Source: Marinobacter sp. 1-4A (GTDB lineage Bacteria; Pseudomonadota; Gammaproteobacteria; Pseudomonadales; Oleiphilaceae). Taken from it: a stretch of 64,000 nt of DNA. The notes beneath the pieces are model-generated. The model was given only the letters and a program-made list of their open reading frames with translations. It searched no databases and was not told where the DNA came from. Both the position numbers and the translations under genes were made by a program. Below are positions 45,399 through 53,867 of the stretch, in pieces (the first letter of the stretch is position 1; each line of letters begins with the position of its first letter). Where the stretch lies: the NCBI RefSeq assembly GCF_016597725.1, contig NZ_VCGY01000004.1:330804-394803 (forward strand). Reading direction: 5' to 3'.

Positions 45399-45400
45399 TT

Positions 45401-46285
45401 ATGGACAGCCAATGGTTACAAGGCTCCATCCGGCACCGGCGCTTGTATCCGGTTCGGCATGAGTTTGAATACCATACTGGCATGTTGGCGCTGGATACGG
45501 ATGAGTGGAATCAAATAGCCAACGTAAGCCCCTTCTTTTCTCTGGAAAGCTTCAATTGGGTGTCTTTGAAGCGTAAAGACTATTTCCAGCCCGAGGCCGG
45601 TGAGTTATCAGAAGCGCTACGCGCACACGTTGAGACCGCCACCGGTTGGCGCCCTGATGGCGCTGTGGAACTCATAACCCATCCTCGTTACGCGGGGTAT
45701 GTTTTCAATCCTGTGAGCTTTTACTTTTGCTATCGCGCTGGCGAAAGCGGTGCCAACGGCGATGTTCCCGCTGTTATCGTGGCCCAGATTACGAATACCC
45801 CTTGGCATGAACGCCATGTTTATTGCTTAGAAACCACACACAGCGCACCCAATGCCGCTGGCTGGCGCACCGAACGATTCGACTTTACCAAGCGCTTTCA
45901 TGTGTCGCCGTTTAACGCCATGGCACAGCAGTACGAATGGACGTTCAGCTTCCGTGGGAAGGATTTGAGAATCCACATGAACGTGCTCGAAGAAGGAAAG
46001 AAACATTTTGATGCCACACTTGTAGTCCATAGAGCCCCTCTTACACGTAAAACTCTTCATAAAAGTCTGCGCCAGTTCCCGGTGGAGGCACTTAAGGTGG
46101 CAGCCGGTATTTACTGGCACGCGCTGAAGCTGAAACTCAAAGGTGCGCCCTTCTATACGCACCCGGACAAACTCGCTGATAGCGATCCCGCCCACAAGCT
46201 AGGGGTCACCGATCAGGGAGTTGATGTAACCAGCACAGACGACTCAAATAAGACTCGAGGAAAGGTAAGCTCATGGAGAACCTGA
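45401..46285 (+). CDS. DUF1365 family protein
   Basis: Protein of 294 residues, member of DUF1365. Landmarks: GSIRHRRLYPVRHEFEYHTGMLALD at the N-terminus, ELITHPRYAGYVFNPVSFYFCYRAG in the middle and the FHVSPFNAMAQQYEWTFSFRGKDLRIHMNV block. Its role is unknown, but it is always found next to CFA-like and flavoprotein genes. It overlaps the CFA-like gene by 13 bases. Confidence 0.85.
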   Translation: MDSQWLQGSIRHRRLYPVRHEFEYHTGMLALDTDEWNQIANVSPFFSLESFNWVSLKRKDYFQPEAGELSEALRAHVETATGWRPDGAVELITHPRYAGYVFNPVSFYFCYRAGESGANGDVPAVIVAQITNTPWHERHVYCLETTHSAPNAAGWRTERFDFTKRFHVSPFNAMAQQYEWTFSFRGKDLRIHMNVLEEGKKHFDATLVVHRAPLTRKTLHKSLRQFPVEALKVAAGIYWHALKLKLKGAPFYTHPDKLADSDPAHKLGVTDQGVDVTSTDDSNKTRGKVSSWRT

Positions 46286-47547
46286 ATACACCGGCAAATA
46301 CTGTCACCACCCCTCAGGCCAATATCTCACTGGCTAGCCGGGTAGCGCGCAATTTGGTGATCCATCAACTGCGGCAACTGGGAGCCGGCACGCTCATCAT
46401 TCGTGAATCCGGGATGGAGGATCTGGTATTTGGCGATGGCAGCGATGAGCATCCACCCGCAGAGCTGATTGTTCATGATCCGAGCACTTGGCGGGATTTG
46501 CTAACGGGCGGCAGCGTCGGCGCTGCCGAAGCCTATGTAGCCGGAGATTGGTCATCACCGGATCTCGTTGCGCTGCTTCGGTTCTTTACGCGCAATATTG
46601 ACCGCATGAACGAGTTTGAGGACAAGTTCAGTTGGGTGACCAAACCAGCGCTCAAAGGACTGCACTGGCTTAACCGCAACACAAAAGACGGTTCGAGAAA
46701 GAACATCAGCGCCCATTACGATCTGGGCAACGATTTGTTCGAGACCTTCCTCGACCCGACCATGATGTACTCTTCTGCAATTTACCCCAGCGAAGATTCC
46801 ACGCTCGAAGAAGCTGCCGTTCACAAACTCGACACCATCTGCAAAAAACTGGATTTGCAGCCAAGTGACAGAGTTATAGAGATAGGCACCGGCTGGGGAG
46901 GTTTCGCTATCCATGCGGCTAAACACTATGGTTGCCATGTAACCACAACCACTATTTCCAAAGAACAACTGGAACTCGCACAAGAGCGGGTTCGCAGTGA
47001 AGGCCTCGAAGATCGCATCACCTTACTGTTCGACGATTATCGAGACCTTGCGGGTCAGTTCGACAAACTGGTTTCCATTGAAATGATTGAAGCCGTAGGC
47101 CCTCAGTATCTGGACAGCTATTTCAGTCAGATTAACGCGTTACTAAAGCCAAACGGATTGGCCTTGGTTCAGGCCATCAACATGCCTGAGCAGCGTTACC
47201 AGCGTGCCCTAAAAAACGTCGATTTTATCCAGCGGTTTATCTTTCCCGGCAGTTTTATACCGTCATTCGGCGCCATTCTGGAATCGGTACGTAATGAATC
47301 CAATCTGGTTTTGACCCATTCGGAAGATACCGGCTTTCACTATGCGCGCACGCTCAGGGACTGGTGCGACCGGTTTATGGCCAACCGCGAAACCCTTGAA
47401 TCCATGGGCTACGATCAGGCTTTCCGCAGGCTCTGGCACTTCTACTTTGCCTACTGCGAAGCAGGCTTTAGCGAACGAGCTATCGGTGTATCACAGTTGG
47501 TTTTCGCCAAACCCGGCAACAAACGGCAGAACATACTGAGTGTATGA
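46273..47547 (+). CDS. Cyclopropane-fatty-acyl-phospholipid synthase-like methyltransferase
   Basis: SAM-dependent lipid methyltransferase of 424 residues. The N-terminal domain (about 1-130) resembles the lipid-binding part of CFA synthases; RKNISAHYDLGNDLFETFLDPTMMYSSAIYPSEDSTLEEAA leads into the SAM site VIEIGTGWGGFAIHAAKHYGCHVTTTTISKEQLELAQERV. SIEMIEAVGPQYLDSYFSQINALLKPNG carries the catalytic region, and the FIFPGSFIPS block follows. It adds a methylene or methyl group to unsaturated phospholipid acyl chains. Substrate range beyond that is inference. Confidence 0.87.
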   Translation: MENLNTPANTVTTPQANISLASRVARNLVIHQLRQLGAGTLIIRESGMEDLVFGDGSDEHPPAELIVHDPSTWRDLLTGGSVGAAEAYVAGDWSSPDLVALLRFFTRNIDRMNEFEDKFSWVTKPALKGLHWLNRNTKDGSRKNISAHYDLGNDLFETFLDPTMMYSSAIYPSEDSTLEEAAVHKLDTICKKLDLQPSDRVIEIGTGWGGFAIHAAKHYGCHVTTTTISKEQLELAQERVRSEGLEDRITLLFDDYRDLAGQFDKLVSIEMIEAVGPQYLDSYFSQINALLKPNGLALVQAINMPEQRYQRALKNVDFIQRFIFPGSFIPSFGAILESVRNESNLVLTHSEDTGFHYARTLRDWCDRFMANRETLESMGYDQAFRRLWHFYFAYCEAGFSERAIGVSQLVFAKPGNKRQNILSV

Positions 47548-48062
47548 TTACATCAGAAACGGCTCGTAATGTACTGAATTTTATACTTTTTCAGATCGGA
47601 TGGTTTGCTTGCGTCGTCTACCCCGATGTGATTGGTCCAATTGTCGCGCTGCTGTTACTGGTGATCCATTTTGTGCTGGTGAGCCAGAATCGCTTAACCG
47701 AGCTGCAATTTATCGGCTTGGGAACGGTTGTAGGCTCATTGCTAGACGGTCTCTGGCTCAACACTGGCGTCCTTGATAACGGAAGCGACGCGTTGGTGAT
47801 TACTCCGCTTTGGTTGGTGGCTATTTGGGCGACATTCATGTCCACCCTCAGCCATTCCCTAAACTGGATCAGCCGTAAGGTCTGGCTTGCGTTTTTGTTT
47901 GCGCCCATTGCAGGCCCGTTTGCCTACTGGTCGGCAAGTAAATTGGGAGCGGTTACCTTGCCGGATCTTGCTCTCTCAATCGCAGCTCTGGCCCTTGGAT
48001 GGCTATTGGTGTTTCCGTTGCTGCTGTTTACCCGAAAATCTCTGTATCCGGAGCTGTCATGA
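47544..48062 (+). CDS. DUF2878 family membrane protein
   Basis: Protein of 172 residues with four to five membrane helices. The pattern FQIGWFACVV at the start, TVVGSLLDGLWLNTGVLDNG, TPLWLVAIWATFMSTLSHSLNWIS and the FAPIAGPFAYWSASKLGAV block identify DUF2878. It overlaps the neighbouring genes by four bases at both ends. Function unknown; constant association with DUF1365/CFA genes suggests a membrane role in the same lipid pathway. Confidence 0.83.
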   Translation: MITSETARNVLNFILFQIGWFACVVYPDVIGPIVALLLLVIHFVLVSQNRLTELQFIGLGTVVGSLLDGLWLNTGVLDNGSDALVITPLWLVAIWATFMSTLSHSLNWISRKVWLAFLFAPIAGPFAYWSASKLGAVTLPDLALSIAALALGWLLVFPLLLFTRKSLYPELS

Positions 48063-48808
48063 CTGCCATACGCGGTGGATTTTTACTGGTGGCGGCCTCT
48101 CTGGCTGAGCCTACCTATGCTGCTTTGTTCGAGTTTACCGGTTCCGCCGCCAGAAACGATGGAACAGTGCTGTACGAGGAACAACACCGAGTCGAGGGAC
48201 TGTGTGAACGTGGCGAGTTCGAGCCACTGGAGCATCACGTTATCTACCTCCCCTCTAGGGGCAGCGGCAGCGATCAACCATTCGCAGAAAAATGGCTGGA
48301 TTACAGCGCTTCGGCTGTACGTCCAACAGTGAATTTCCGGCAGCCAAATTTTAATGAGTTTCTTAAAGTCACCTATCCTGATAAAGATATCGTGAGCCTT
48401 GTGTGGCAACAGCCCGGAGGCGATACCAACCGGTCAACCCTTGATATGCCCAATGATTTGGTGGTGGACGCAGGCTTTGATAATTTCGTGCGTCAGAATT
48501 GGCACAAAGTTATTAACGGTGAATCTGTAAGATTCCGTTTTCTGGCGCCAACTCGCGGAACCGATTACGCGTTTGTATTGGAGCCTGCACAAAACCAGAC
48601 CGTGAAAGCAGACTACTTGGTACAAATTCGCCCGGACAGCTTCATGCTCAAATTTTTGGTGGACCCTATTGTCCTCGGCTACAGCAAAAAAGGGGTGCTC
48701 ACCGTCTATTCTGGCCTCACCAATATTCGCGAGAATGCCGATCAAAATTTCACTGCAACCATCCTCTATAACGTGACCACCTACCCGGAATGTGAACTTA
48801 CCCCTTAA
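48059..48808 (+). CDS. Exported protein of unknown function, last gene of the lipid operon
   Basis: About 249 residues from ATG 48059 (TCATGA overlap with DUF2878, GGAG seven bases upstream); longer frames to 47999 lack a signal. The N-terminus MTAIRGGFLLVAASLAEPTYAAL is a signal peptide. The body is beta-rich (VEGLCERGEFEPLEHHVIYL, VRFRFLAPTRGTDYAFVLEP, VKADYLVQIRPDSFMLKFLVDPIVLGYSKKGVLTVYSGLTNI), reminiscent of proteins that bind lipids between membranes. Family not recognised with certainty. Confidence 0.6.
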   Translation: MTAIRGGFLLVAASLAEPTYAALFEFTGSAARNDGTVLYEEQHRVEGLCERGEFEPLEHHVIYLPSRGSGSDQPFAEKWLDYSASAVRPTVNFRQPNFNEFLKVTYPDKDIVSLVWQQPGGDTNRSTLDMPNDLVVDAGFDNFVRQNWHKVINGESVRFRFLAPTRGTDYAFVLEPAQNQTVKADYLVQIRPDSFMLKFLVDPIVLGYSKKGVLTVYSGLTNIRENADQNFTATILYNVTTYPECELTP

Positions 48809-48889
48809 TCTTGCCGCCTTTGAAGAGGCGGTGCACAGGTTCCTATGTGTTAAACTTCTGCGGCAACCAACGCCGGAGAATGTTTAGCC

Positions 48890-49702
48890 ATGATGTTTGT
48901 GTCTTTTAACGTCAACAGTATACGTACCCGCCTGCACCAGCTTGAGGCACTGGTAGAAAGCCATAACCCGGATATTATCGGCCTTCAGGAAACCAAGGTA
49001 CGGGACGAAGAATTTCCGGTTGAAGCCATACGCGAACTGGGCTATCACGTGCATTTTCACGGCCAGAAAACACACTATGGGGTTGCATTGCTATCCCGCA
49101 TAGAGCCGGACCGGGTTTTTAAAGGCTACCCCGGAGATGAAGACGACGCCCAGCGGCGAATGATTACCGGGCAGTTCACCGTCAATGGCAAAAAGCTTAC
49201 GGTTCTTAACGGTTATTTTCCTCAGGGCGAGAGCCGCGACCACCCCATCAAGTTTCCAGCCAAAGAGAAATTCTACGCAGACCTCATGGCTTATTTGGAT
49301 GAACTTAATGAGCGGGATGGCCACGTGGTGATTATGGGCGACATGAACATTTCCCCCACGGATAAAGACATTGGCATAGGCCCGGACAACGCCAAGCGTT
49401 GGTTACGCACCGGTAAATGTTCATTTCTTCCGGAAGAAAGGGAATGGTTAGGCCAAGTTGAGGCTCGCGGCTATACCGATGTGTTCCGCCACCTGCATCC
49501 GGATGAGGCACAAACATTCAGTTGGTTTGATTACCGCAGCAAAGGCTTTGAACGTGAGCCCAAGCGAGGCCTACGTATTGACCTCATCATGGCGAGCGAT
49601 GGGCTGCTGCCTAAAGCAAAGGAAGCGGGCGTGTCTTATGATTTCCGCGCGATGGAGCGTCCATCCGATCATTGCCCGGTTTGGGCGACCTTTGAACTCT
49701 GA
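48890..49702 (+). CDS. Exodeoxyribonuclease III family protein
   Basis: AP endonuclease/exonuclease III of 270 residues. [42 protein letters not shown] is the family start (Asn and Glu metal sites). [18 protein letters not shown] and [27 protein letters not shown] carry the catalytic Asp and Asn, and [15 protein letters not shown] the final DH pair. Size and motifs fit XthA. It acts in base-excision repair. The ATG at 48893 is an equally good start. The TetR gene follows after 18 bp in the same direction. Confidence 0.88.
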   Translation: MMFVSFNVNSIRTRLHQLEALVESHNPDIIGLQETKVRDEEFPVEAIRELGYHVHFHGQKTHYGVALLSRIEPDRVFKGYPGDEDDAQRRMITGQFTVNGKKLTVLNGYFPQGESRDHPIKFPAKEKFYADLMAYLDELNERDGHVVIMGDMNISPTDKDIGIGPDNAKRWLRTGKCSFLPEEREWLGQVEARGYTDVFRHLHPDEAQTFSWFDYRSKGFEREPKRGLRIDLIMASDGLLPKAKEAGVSYDFRAMERPSDHCPVWATFEL

Positions 49703-49720
49703 GATCTGATCGGGCGCCCC

Positions 49721-50353
49721 ATGACAAAAGTAAAAACCCGGGACCGAATACTTAACACCAGCCTTTCGCTGTTCAACAGTCTGGGCGAGCCAAATGTAAC
49801 AACGTTGCTGATCTCGGATGAGCTGGATATAAGCCCGGGCAACCTGTATTACCACTTTAAGAGCAAGGGTGACATTGTCGAGGAGCTGTTTTCGGCTTTT
49901 GAAACGGAAATGCTGGACTTGCTCGCGGTGCCGGATGACGTTGACATCAGTTTAGACCAACAAAGCTTTTTTCTGCATTTGCTGTTCGAGGCAGTGGCAC
50001 GATACCGGTTTTTGTATCAGGACCTGGTGAACGTCTTATCCAGATACGAGCGCTTGCAACTGCGTTTCAAACGGATTTTGAAGAAGAAAACGGAGGCTTT
50101 CCGGGGTATCTGCGAAAGCCTGCGGAACCAAAACATGATGAGCGCTGATCAGGAAGAAGTAGACTCCTTGTGTGAACAATTAACCCTGACTGCGTGTTAC
50201 TGGAGCGCGTACGATACGCTTTCCCACCTTGACGACAGGGAGTCTGTCGATCCTGGACGTGGTGTTTATCAGATGATGAATCTTATGCTGCCCTATTTCG
50301 CGCCGGACGTTCAAGAGCACGCAAAACTGATTAGCCGGGACTATTTGCTGTAG
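49721..50353 (+). CDS. TetR/AcrR family transcriptional regulator
   Basis: Regulator of 210 residues. The N-terminal helix-turn-helix reads TRDRILNTSLSLFNSLGEPNVTTLLISDELDISPGNLYYHFKSKGDIVEEL (about residues 6-57). The C-terminal ligand domain matches the group of gammaproteobacterial regulators with AYDTLSHLDDRE near the end. In Pseudomonas a similar regulator (PhaD) lies with polyhydroxyalkanoate genes, and a phasin gene converges here, so control of storage metabolism is plausible. Ligand unknown. Confidence 0.82.
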   Translation: MTKVKTRDRILNTSLSLFNSLGEPNVTTLLISDELDISPGNLYYHFKSKGDIVEELFSAFETEMLDLLAVPDDVDISLDQQSFFLHLLFEAVARYRFLYQDLVNVLSRYERLQLRFKRILKKKTEAFRGICESLRNQNMMSADQEEVDSLCEQLTLTACYWSAYDTLSHLDDRESVDPGRGVYQMMNLMLPYFAPDVQEHAKLISRDYLL

Positions 50354-50397
50354 TACACCTCTTAGCCCCTCTCTCAGTCCCTTAGGCCCCAAAGCGC

Positions 50398-50814
50398 TTA
50401 CTCTTCTTCATCTCTACTGCTGTTATCCCTGAGCGCCGAAAGTTCTGCTTCCAATGCATTTATTCTTTGCTCAAGCGCTTCGATGTCTTCCCGGCGATGA
50501 ATGCCTAGGCGGCGTAACGCGCCGGACACCCGCTCATCAAATAGGTGCTCAAGCCTGTCCCAGGTGCCGGTTGCCCGCTCACGAACACCCTCGACCCGAT
50601 CTTCCACGGAGCGTATCTGCTTCTCTACCACTCCCCGAGTTTTATTCTCCAGTTGTTCACCTTCCTGAACCAAGCGATCAAAAAACCGACCTGTATCCTC
50701 TTCCGCTTTCGTGTAAGCGCCAAGGCCAGCAAGCCAAATCTGTCGGGCAGAGCCTTTTATCTTTGCTGCCAACTGCGGATCGTTTTCGGGTTTCTTGTCG
50801 TTCTCATTAGACAT
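50398..50814 (-). CDS. Phasin family protein (PHA granule-associated)
   Basis: Protein of 138 residues. SARQIWLAGLGAYTKAEEDTGRFFDRLVQEGEQLE (about 22-56) is the phasin core that coats polyhydroxyalkanoate granules, as in PhaI/PhaF. A leucine-zipper-like coiled coil (EDIEALEQRINALEAELSALRD) closes the protein and may mediate oligomers. No PHA synthase lies in this window. It lies tail to tail with the TetR gene. Confidence 0.82.
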   Translation of the reverse strand: MSNENDKKPENDPQLAAKIKGSARQIWLAGLGAYTKAEEDTGRFFDRLVQEGEQLENKTRGVVEKQIRSVEDRVEGVRERATGTWDRLEHLFDERVSGALRRLGIHRREDIEALEQRINALEAELSALRDNSSRDEEE

Positions 50815-51041
50815 GCAACAACCTCGGGAAGAAAAGTGCGCTTAAAGCCTATTGTATTACAGCTAAAGCGCAATTTCAGTCGGCTTGAAAGCCGCATAAC
50901 AACAGGCCTCAGTATAAAGGCGAAATTTATATGCGAAAATGTTCCCAAAGCGAATAGCTGCAAGCTTGAAGTGTACGAATTTTAGACAATACTTATTCAT
51001 ACCGGAGTCCCTGTTGACACCGGTTTGTCTGGAAGCCTTTC
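50815..51041. other. Phasin promoter region, no gene seen
   Basis: This 227-bp gap between the divergent phasin gene and the 51042 short frame should carry the phasin promoter on the minus strand. TTGACA at 51013-51018 is a good -35 on the plus strand, but no good -10 lies 16-18 bases after it. Nothing else is identified. Confidence 0.4.
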
Positions 51042-51203
51042 ATGGATAAAACTCGCACGCCTCTGCCCGGCATTCACGCCGGGCTTTTTTTTGTTATTAT
51101 TGCCTGCACTTATATGCTTATTCCAAAAACAACTTTGGAGTTCGCAGAACTAGACGCTTTTGTATCGCAAAAAGCAATTCGAATACCTTACCTTACCGGC
51201 TAA
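51042..51203 (+). CDS. Possible small membrane protein or leader peptide (53 aa)
   Basis: A 53-residue frame with GGAAG seven bases before the ATG. The product, beginning MDKTRTPLPGIHAGLFF and continuing VIIACTYMLI, has one hydrophobic stretch and ends YLTG. It stops 16 bases before the YeeE/YedE gene, and that gene's GGAGG ribosome site lies in between. Its early codons contain a strong terminator-like hairpin. It may be a true small protein, a leader peptide for attenuation, or a chance frame. I cannot decide between these. Confidence 0.3.
   Translation: MDKTRTPLPGIHAGLFFVIIACTYMLIPKTTLEFAELDAFVSQKAIRIPYLTG
51065..51092 (+). terminator. Terminator-like hairpin in the leader of the YeeE/YedE genes
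   Basis: GCCCGGC-ATTCAC-GCCGGGC is followed by eight T. Apart from the possible 53-aa frame, no gene precedes it on the plus strand, and the transporter gene starts 128 bases later. It could be an attenuator or the end of a short transcript. Confidence 0.7.
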
Positions 51204-51219
51204 CTGGAGGAATGATTGA

Positions 51220-51657
51220 ATGATTGATATTGCCTGGAGTAGTTTTACTCCCTGGTCAGCACTCATCGGTGGCGTGCTTGTAGGTCTCGCGGCTGCGAGC
51301 TTTCTTTTGCTGAATGGCAGGATAGCCGGAATAAGCGGCATTTTAGGCGGCCTGCTAACGCCGACTGTCGGCGACATCAGCTGGCGCATTGCTTTTTTGG
51401 CCGGGCTCATCGGCGCGCCAGCTCTTTGGGCCTTGGTGGCTCAATTGCCGCCCATTGAAATCAATGCGGGATACCCCGTTCTCATTTTGGCTGGCCTTAT
51501 TGTAGGCGTTGGCACTCGCTACGGCTCAGGCTGTACCAGCGGGCATGGCGTTTGCGGGCTGTCACGACTCTCTCCCCGGTCTTTAGTAGCAACCCTTAGT
51601 TTTATGTTTGCCGGGTTTGCCACCGTGTTTGTTATCCGCCATCTGCTGGGAGTGTAA
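51220..51657 (+). CDS. YeeE/YedE family transporter, first half
   Basis: Inner-membrane protein of 145 residues, one of two adjacent half-size YeeE/YedE (DUF395) proteins. [13 protein letters not shown] and [35 protein letters not shown] (about 97-131) hold the conserved Cys residues, which in YeeE relay thiosulfate across the membrane. GGAGG precedes the ATG. The partner starts five bases after its stop. The pair likely forms the equivalent of one full-length YeeE, importing thiosulfate or another sulfur compound. Confidence 0.83.
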   Translation: MIDIAWSSFTPWSALIGGVLVGLAAASFLLLNGRIAGISGILGGLLTPTVGDISWRIAFLAGLIGAPALWALVAQLPPIEINAGYPVLILAGLIVGVGTRYGSGCTSGHGVCGLSRLSPRSLVATLSFMFAGFATVFVIRHLLGV

Positions 51658-51661
51658 CTCT

Positions 51662-52132
51662 ATGAAATCTGCTATCGCCGCACTATTTTCTGGCTTGCTG
51701 TTTGGCTTCGGCCTACTGGTTTCCGGCATGGCGAATCCGGAAAAGGTCTTGGGCTTTCTCGATATTGCCGGGCTCTGGGACCCGTCCCTTGCTTTCGTGA
51801 TGGGTGGCGCCATCCTTGTTGGCCTTGTGGCATTCGCCATCGCCCGTAAAAGAACCCTCTCCTTCCTCGGCTTCAGCATGAAAGTGCCCGGCCAGTCCCA
51901 CGTAGATAAACGCTTGATCATTGGTGGTTTATTATTTGGTGTGGGCTGGGGTATTGCCGGCATTTGCCCCGGACCCGGGCTGGTAGGTTTGGGCGCAGGC
52001 GAACTCAAATCCGCTGTTTTCGTGGCCTCCATGATCGTCGGCATGGGCGTGTTCGAACTGATAGAGCGCAGCCGGGCTGGCGCAAACCCAACCCGGTCCG
52101 GAAGCGGCTGGAGTGCGACCACTCAGGAGTGA
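51662..52132 (+). CDS. YeeE/YedE family transporter, second half
   Basis: Inner-membrane protein of 156 residues from ATG 51662 (MKSAIAALFSGLLFGFGLLVSGMANPEKVLGFLD), the conserved start of this half. GVGWGIAGICPGPGLVGLGAGE carries the conserved Cys of the second YeeE half. It works with the 51220 protein. A terminator follows at 52160 before the DUF442 gene. Confidence 0.83.
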   Translation: MKSAIAALFSGLLFGFGLLVSGMANPEKVLGFLDIAGLWDPSLAFVMGGAILVGLVAFAIARKRTLSFLGFSMKVPGQSHVDKRLIIGGLLFGVGWGIAGICPGPGLVGLGAGELKSAVFVASMIVGMGVFELIERSRAGANPTRSGSGWSATTQE

Positions 52133-52159
52133 GCGGATTAGCGGTGTATCCTTCTGACA

Positions 52160-52194
52160 GACGCCATCAGCTATGAGATGATGGCGTCGTTTTT
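52160..52194 (+). terminator. Terminator after the YeeE/YedE pair
   Basis: A 10-bp stem, GACGCCATCA paired with TGATGGCGTC around GCTATGAGA, is followed by GTTTTT. It separates the transporter genes from the DUF442 gene. Confidence 0.87.
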
Positions 52195-52219
52195 CTACTG
52201 AATCCGGAGACGAACCCCC

Positions 52220-52648
52220 ATGGATATCCGAAAAATAGATGACTCAATTTCCGTCGCTCCCCAGATTACCTACACAGATGTAGCAGAGGCCGCCAAACTC
52301 GGCTTCAAAACACTGGTAGCCAACCGCCCGGACCAAGAAGAGTTTGGCCAGCCCCCCATGGCAGATATTGAAGCGGCCGCTATTGAGAACGGCATGACGT
52401 GGGTTTATATGCCCGTTGAATCGGGAAACATAGCAGACGCAGACGTTGAGCGCTTCGGAGCAATGATCCGCGAGTCAGAAAAGCCCGTATTGGCCTTTTG
52501 CAGAAGCGGAACTCGTTGTACAGTCCTTTGGGCACTAAACGCAGCCCGCACCACTCCGGCGGAGGAAATTTTCACCAAGGCCCGCAGTGCTGGCTACGAC
52601 ATCAGCGGCCTTGCTCCGCGCATGGCCCAGCAAGCAAATAATCAGTAA
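52220..52648 (+). CDS. TIGR01244/DUF442 family sulfurtransferase-like phosphatase fold protein
   Basis: Protein of 142 residues. ISVAPQITYTDVAEAAKLGFKTLVANRPDQEEFGQP (about 10-45) and the P-loop PVLAFCRSGTRCTVLWAL (about 90-107, C-x5-R) identify the DUF442 family, also known as Blh-type sulfide-linked proteins with a tyrosine-phosphatase fold. The same domain is fused to persulfide dioxygenase in some bacteria. Beside YeeE/YedE genes a role in sulfide or thiosulfate handling is likely. Confidence 0.82.
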   Translation: MDIRKIDDSISVAPQITYTDVAEAAKLGFKTLVANRPDQEEFGQPPMADIEAAAIENGMTWVYMPVESGNIADADVERFGAMIRESEKPVLAFCRSGTRCTVLWALNAARTTPAEEIFTKARSAGYDISGLAPRMAQQANNQ

Positions 52649-52686
52649 TTTGTTTCTTACGATCAACGCTCAGGATCCACCTTCAC

Positions 52687-53796
52687 ATGCAATACAAAGG
52701 TTCAGAGAACTTCCGGCATAATCAGCCGGAACGGCTTGGTGTACTGGTAACCAACCTAGGCACTCCAGATGCACCCACCCCTTCAGCTTTACGGCGTTAT
52801 TTGGGGGAGTTTCTCTCCGATCCCAGAGTTGTTGAGCTGCCTCGCCCTTTGTGGTGGCTGATATTGCACGGAGTCATCTTGCGAATCCGCCCCAAACGCA
52901 GCGCTGCAGCCTATGCCAGCGTTTGGCAGCCTGAAGGCTCGCCGCTGCTAATCCACACAGCCAAGCAGGCTGAAGGCATACAGAAAGCTCTAAAGAAGAA
53001 GTACGGCACTGATGTGGTTGTAGGCTTTGCCATGCGCTACGGCAACCCCTCTATTCCGAGGGTGCTTGATGAAATGCAACAACAAGGTGTGCGAAAACTG
53101 GTAGTGCTGCCGCTCTACCCACAGTATTCCGCCTCAACATCCGCGTCTACTTTTGACGCGATCGCGAAAGACTTTTCGAAGCGCCGCTGGCTGCCGGATC
53201 TGCGTTTTATCTCCCACTATCCGGATTATCCGCCCTACATAGAGGCAATGGCCCGTCACATTGAAAATCACTGGGCTGATAATGGGCGCAATCAAAAGTT
53301 GGTGCTTTCCTATCACGGCGTTCCACTGAAGTACCTCACCAAGGGGGACCCCTACCATTGTGAGTGTCACAAGACTTCAAGACTACTGGCAGAGCGTCTG
53401 GGGCTGGCAAAAGATGACTACATAACCACCTTCCAGTCTCGTTTTGGCAAAGAAGAATGGCTCAAACCTTATACTGACGAAACGCTAAAATCGCTGCCCG
53501 GGCAGGGAGTTAAATCCATAGATGTGTTTTGCCCAGGGTTTTCGTCTGACTGTCTGGAAACCATTGAAGAGATTGATGAAGAGAACCGCGAATACTTCAT
53601 GGCGTCTGGTGGCGAAGGTTTCAATTACATAACTGCCTTGAATGCGACCCCGGGCCACATTGATGCGTTGGTACAGTTAATCGAGGACAACCTGCAAGGC
53701 TGGCAGTCTCCAAACAACCAACCTGAAACTCTGGTCGCTCGCCAAACATGTGCAGACGAGCAAAAACAAGCCATCTACCCCGGCCGCGACCTCTAG
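52687..53796 (+). CDS. hemH: Ferrochelatase
   Basis: Inserts iron into protoporphyrin IX as the last step of haem synthesis; 369 residues. GVLVTNLGTPDAPTPSALRRYLGEFLSDPRVVELPR at the N-terminus, LVVLPLYPQYSASTSAS, LVLSYHGVPLKYLTKGDPYHCECHKTSRLLAERLGL (catalytic His and possible FeS Cys) and DVFCPGFSSDCLETIEEIDEENREYFMASGGE are all characteristic. The C-terminal 30 residues are a loose tail. It lies 38 bp after the DUF442 gene in the same direction. Confidence 0.93.
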   Translation: MQYKGSENFRHNQPERLGVLVTNLGTPDAPTPSALRRYLGEFLSDPRVVELPRPLWWLILHGVILRIRPKRSAAAYASVWQPEGSPLLIHTAKQAEGIQKALKKKYGTDVVVGFAMRYGNPSIPRVLDEMQQQGVRKLVVLPLYPQYSASTSASTFDAIAKDFSKRRWLPDLRFISHYPDYPPYIEAMARHIENHWADNGRNQKLVLSYHGVPLKYLTKGDPYHCECHKTSRLLAERLGLAKDDYITTFQSRFGKEEWLKPYTDETLKSLPGQGVKSIDVFCPGFSSDCLETIEEIDEENREYFMASGGEGFNYITALNATPGHIDALVQLIEDNLQGWQSPNNQPETLVARQTCADEQKQAIYPGRDL

Positions 53797-53867
53797 TGCA
53801 ATTAGGCTCACCAAAGAGTGAAAAAGGATCTCAGGCTTAATAAGCATCTTGATTCAGGGTTTTTATA

